NCBI GenBank assembly: GCA_934773085.1
Contig: CAKVMU010000063.1
Coordinates: forward strand, 1-8,409
Length of the DNA: 8,409 nt
Direction of reading: 5' to 3'
Source: an uncultured Candidatus Melainabacteria bacterium
Lineage (GTDB): Bacteria; Cyanobacteriota; Vampirovibrionia; Gastranaerophilales; Gastranaerophilaceae
Position 1 is the first letter of the stretch, and every line of letters begins with the position of its first letter. A program made the position numbers and the translations under genes. Shown piece after piece: positions 6,481 through 8,409 of the stretch. The notes beneath the pieces are model-generated. The model had not been told where the DNA came from. It saw only the letters and a program-made list of their open reading frames with translations, and did no database searches.

Positions 6481-7035
6481 ATGAAAAGTACAACACTTAG
6501 AAGATCAAATATTACCAGAGAAAAAGTTGCTATGATGGAGGCTTTGTCCAGATATAACAAACAACATCAGGATGAAGATTTCTATAAATCACAAAACAAA
6601 ACACGTGAATTAGATGTGCTTTGGCAATCATTTGGTGTAAAACCGCAAAAGAACGAAAAAGCACCTCAGGTGTATTTTGTAACAGGTTTGATTCTAGGTG
6701 TAATTGCTACATTAGCTATCACAACATTAGTAAGTTTGTTGGTTAACTTCTCAACACCTAAGGATGATATGGTTGTTCCGAAGAAACCTAGAATTGAATC
6801 AACTGGTAAATTCTCATTTATTCCGGCTGACAGTGCAGCTTCAAAGCCTGCAGCTACAACACTTACGAATGAAGAGTATGTTGTAAAAGAAGGCGATACA
6901 TTAGAAAGTATTGTTATCAGATTTTACGGGTCTTTTGATATGAGTAAAGTTAATGCTATTCAGGAAGCTAATAAAATGGCAAATCCGAATGCGTTATCAA
7001 TAGGTCAAAAGCTGATTATTCCGATGAATCAATAA
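6481..7035 (+). CDS. Single-pass membrane protein with C-terminal periplasmic LysM domain
   Basis: A 184-residue bitopic protein. Residues 1-63 are charged and rich in K, R and Q, so they should face the cytoplasm by the positive-inside rule. One transmembrane helix follows (about 64-89, YFVTGLILGVIATLAI onward), then a Pro/Ser/Thr/Ala-rich linker (about 91-130) and one LysM domain (133-181). The LysM motifs YVVKEGDTLESI and ALSIGQKLIIP are clear. LysM binds GlcNAc-containing glycans, so the protein probably tethers the inner membrane to peptidoglycan; no enzymatic domain is present. ATG 6481 follows GAGG (6473-6476) with a short 4-nt spacing. Only 1 of 12 Ile codons is ATA, in contrast to xer and dacB, which suggests higher expression. 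radA begins 3 nt after its stop, so the two are probably cotranscribed. The cytoplasmic N-terminal region matches nothing I recognise. Confidence 0.85.
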   Translation: MKSTTLRRSNITREKVAMMEALSRYNKQHQDEDFYKSQNKTRELDVLWQSFGVKPQKNEKAPQVYFVTGLILGVIATLAITTLVSLLVNFSTPKDDMVVPKKPRIESTGKFSFIPADSAASKPAATTLTNEEYVVKEGDTLESIVIRFYGSFDMSKVNAIQEANKMANPNALSIGQKLIIPMNQ

Positions 7036-7038
7036 GTC

Positions 7039-8403
7039 ATGGCAAAAGTAAAATCAAAGTATGTATGTCAAAGCTGTGGTTATGAAACCGCCGGTTATTT
7101 AGGAAAGTGTCCTGAGTGTGGGGCATGGGCTTCTTTTGTCGAAGAAATTTCTGCTGGAGAACAAAAGTCTGCTGTTGTAAGTTTACCGGATAATAATCCG
7201 CCGCAAAAGTTGTCTGAAATTGCGATGAATTCAGAAATAAGAACTACAACCGGAATTGGGGAATTTGACAGGGTTCTTGGCGGTGGAATAGTTCAAGGCT
7301 CTCTTGTTTTGCTTGCCGGCGATCCGGGTATTGGCAAATCTACAATTTTATTGCAGACTAGCGGAGAACTTTGCAGACAGGGGAAAAAAGTTTTATATGT
7401 GTCAGCAGAGGAGTCTGCAAGTCAGATTAAGTTGAGAGCAGAGAGACTTGGGGTAAAATCAGACAATCTGTACATTTACCCGCAAACGAACTTTGAATTA
7501 ATAAAAAAACATGTTTTGGAAATGAAGCCGGATTTGGTTATTGTTGATAGTATACAAGCTATTTATACATCAACAATACAAAGTTCAGCCGGCAGTGTTT
7601 CGCAAATTCGTGAGTGCTGTAATTCTTTGATGGGTGTTGCGAAAAACGACAATATTTCAATAATTGTGATAGGGCATGTTACAAAAGAAGGGAATATTGC
7701 GGGGCCGAAAGTTCTAGAACATATGGTAGATGCGGTTATTCAATTTGAAGGTGACAAATACAAAACATACAGAATTTTGCGTTCAATAAAAAACCGTTTC
7801 GGCAACACTTCTGAGGTCGGAATTTTTGAAATGAGTTCAAAGGGGCTAAGCGAAGTAATTAATCCGAGTGAATTGTTTTTGAAAGAGTACAACCAAACAC
7901 AAACCCCAGGGAGTACAATTATTGTTACCAGCGAGGGAACTCGTCCGTTGTTGGTTGAAATACAGGCTCTTGTCGGTACGACTCCTTATCCGGCTCCGAG
8001 AAGGGTGGCTAATGGTGTTGATATTAGCAGAGTTTTGCAAATACTTGCTGTTCTTGAAAAAAGAATAGGGCTGAATCTTTCCAAACAAGATGTTTATGTG
8101 AACGTGATCGGCGGTATTGATGTTAATGAGCCTGCTGCGGATTTGGGTATAGCTCTTGCGATAATTACTTGTGTGAGAGATGTCGTTTTTGATTCGCATA
8201 CTGCAATCGTTGGTGAAATTGGCTTGTCCGGAGAAATAAGAGCGGTTAACCATATTGATAAACGTATTAATGAGGCTCAAAAATTAGGATTTAAACAGAT
8301 AATTATTCCGGAAGCAAATGATGTTTCTGAAGATGTGAAAGACATCAAGGTAATTAAAGTTAAAAGAATTATTGAGGCTATTACACGCAGCGTAAAGGGT
8401 TAG
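7039..8403 (+). CDS. radA: DNA repair/recombination protein RadA (Sms)
   Basis: Full-length (454 residues) RadA, a RecA-like hexameric ATPase that drives branch migration of recombination intermediates. The N-terminal C4 zinc finger is intact (Cys10, Cys13, Cys24, Cys27; CQSCGY and CPECGAW). The Walker A motif is GDPGIGKST (94-102) and the Walker B region is LVIVDSIQ (166-173). The RadA-specific KNRFG motif lies at 251-255. The C-terminal third is the Lon-protease-like domain (about 285-454, with DVYVNVIGGIDVNEPAADLGIALAI-type sequence), which serves as a scaffold without protease activity. ATG 7039 lies 3 nt after the LysM gene stop with no Shine-Dalgarno, so initiation probably relies on terminating ribosomes. 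In some bacteria radA neighbours disA; whether that holds here lies beyond the window. Confidence 0.96.
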   Translation: MAKVKSKYVCQSCGYETAGYLGKCPECGAWASFVEEISAGEQKSAVVSLPDNNPPQKLSEIAMNSEIRTTTGIGEFDRVLGGGIVQGSLVLLAGDPGIGKSTILLQTSGELCRQGKKVLYVSAEESASQIKLRAERLGVKSDNLYIYPQTNFELIKKHVLEMKPDLVIVDSIQAIYTSTIQSSAGSVSQIRECCNSLMGVAKNDNISIIVIGHVTKEGNIAGPKVLEHMVDAVIQFEGDKYKTYRILRSIKNRFGNTSEVGIFEMSSKGLSEVINPSELFLKEYNQTQTPGSTIIVTSEGTRPLLVEIQALVGTTPYPAPRRVANGVDISRVLQILAVLEKRIGLNLSKQDVYVNVIGGIDVNEPAADLGIALAIITCVRDVVFDSHTAIVGEIGLSGEIRAVNHIDKRINEAQKLGFKQIIIPEANDVSEDVKDIKVIKVKRIIEAITRSVKG

Positions 8404-8404
8404 T

Positions 8405-8409
8405 ATGAT
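8405..8409 (+). CDS. Possible start of the next gene (5' end only)
   Basis: An ATG begins one base after the radA stop. A good Shine-Dalgarno-like AAGGG (8395-8399) sits 5 nt before it, inside the radA end. This fits the tight packing of the region, but only five bases are visible, so nothing can be said about the product. Confidence 0.35.

Noticed and set aside
7846..8280. 144-codon open frame on the minus strand
   Set aside because: It is a shadow of the radA C-terminal domain, with no ribosome site or family signal.
1..8409. CRISPR array, tRNA, rRNA, riboswitch or a new multi-gene defence-type system
   Set aside because: No periodic repeats, cloverleaf or known aptamer pattern was seen. 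Nearly every base is in a recognisable housekeeping or envelope gene, and only one gene is of unknown family.

Overview
The window is ordinary, gene-dense bacterial chromosome from an AT-rich organism (GC in the high thirties percent, estimated by eye). Several genes point to a diderm envelope: an Omp85-type outer-membrane secretion pore, a PBP4-type D-Ala-D-Ala carboxypeptidase and a DUF374 acyltransferase of the kind that includes lipid A acyltransferases. AT-richness plus this gene mix fits a host-associated diderm such as the non-photosynthetic Cyanobacteriota (Melainabacteria/Gastranaerophilales). That placement is an inference and is only weakly supported.

Layout. (1) Bases 2-1513 (+) hold the 3' part of a two-partner-secretion/Omp85 transporter, closed by a strong hairpin terminator at 1521-1552. 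(2) Bases 2659-1584 (-) hold a two-gene operon: an exported, tyrosine-rich protein of unknown function and a stand-alone CinA-C/PncC amidohydrolase, joined by a one-base stop/start overlap. The two units converge on the terminator. (3) Bases 2706-6362 (+) hold a tightly overlapping four-gene operon: DUF374 acyltransferase, nitrilase-family amidase, DacB/PBP4 and a Xer tyrosine recombinase (overlaps of 16, 4 and 4 nt). (4) A 118-nt gap carries a probable promoter, a possible dif-like half-site and an inverted repeat. (5) Bases 6481-8403 (+) hold a single-pass membrane LysM protein followed after 3 nt by full-length RadA. A further gene may begin at 8405.

The genes mix envelope work (secretion pore, acyltransferase, PBP4, LysM protein) with metabolite repair (PncC, omega-amidase-like) and DNA maintenance (Xer, RadA). 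I see no mobile element, CRISPR array, RNA gene or new multi-gene system. The points most worth a second look are the 46-bp divergent promoter region, where both genes appear to be transcribed without a leader; the XerD-arm-like sequence just downstream of the xer gene; the unrecognised tyrosine-rich exported protein; and a sharp difference in isoleucine codon use that singles out the secretion pore and the LysM protein. No intergenic stretch exceeds 300 bases.
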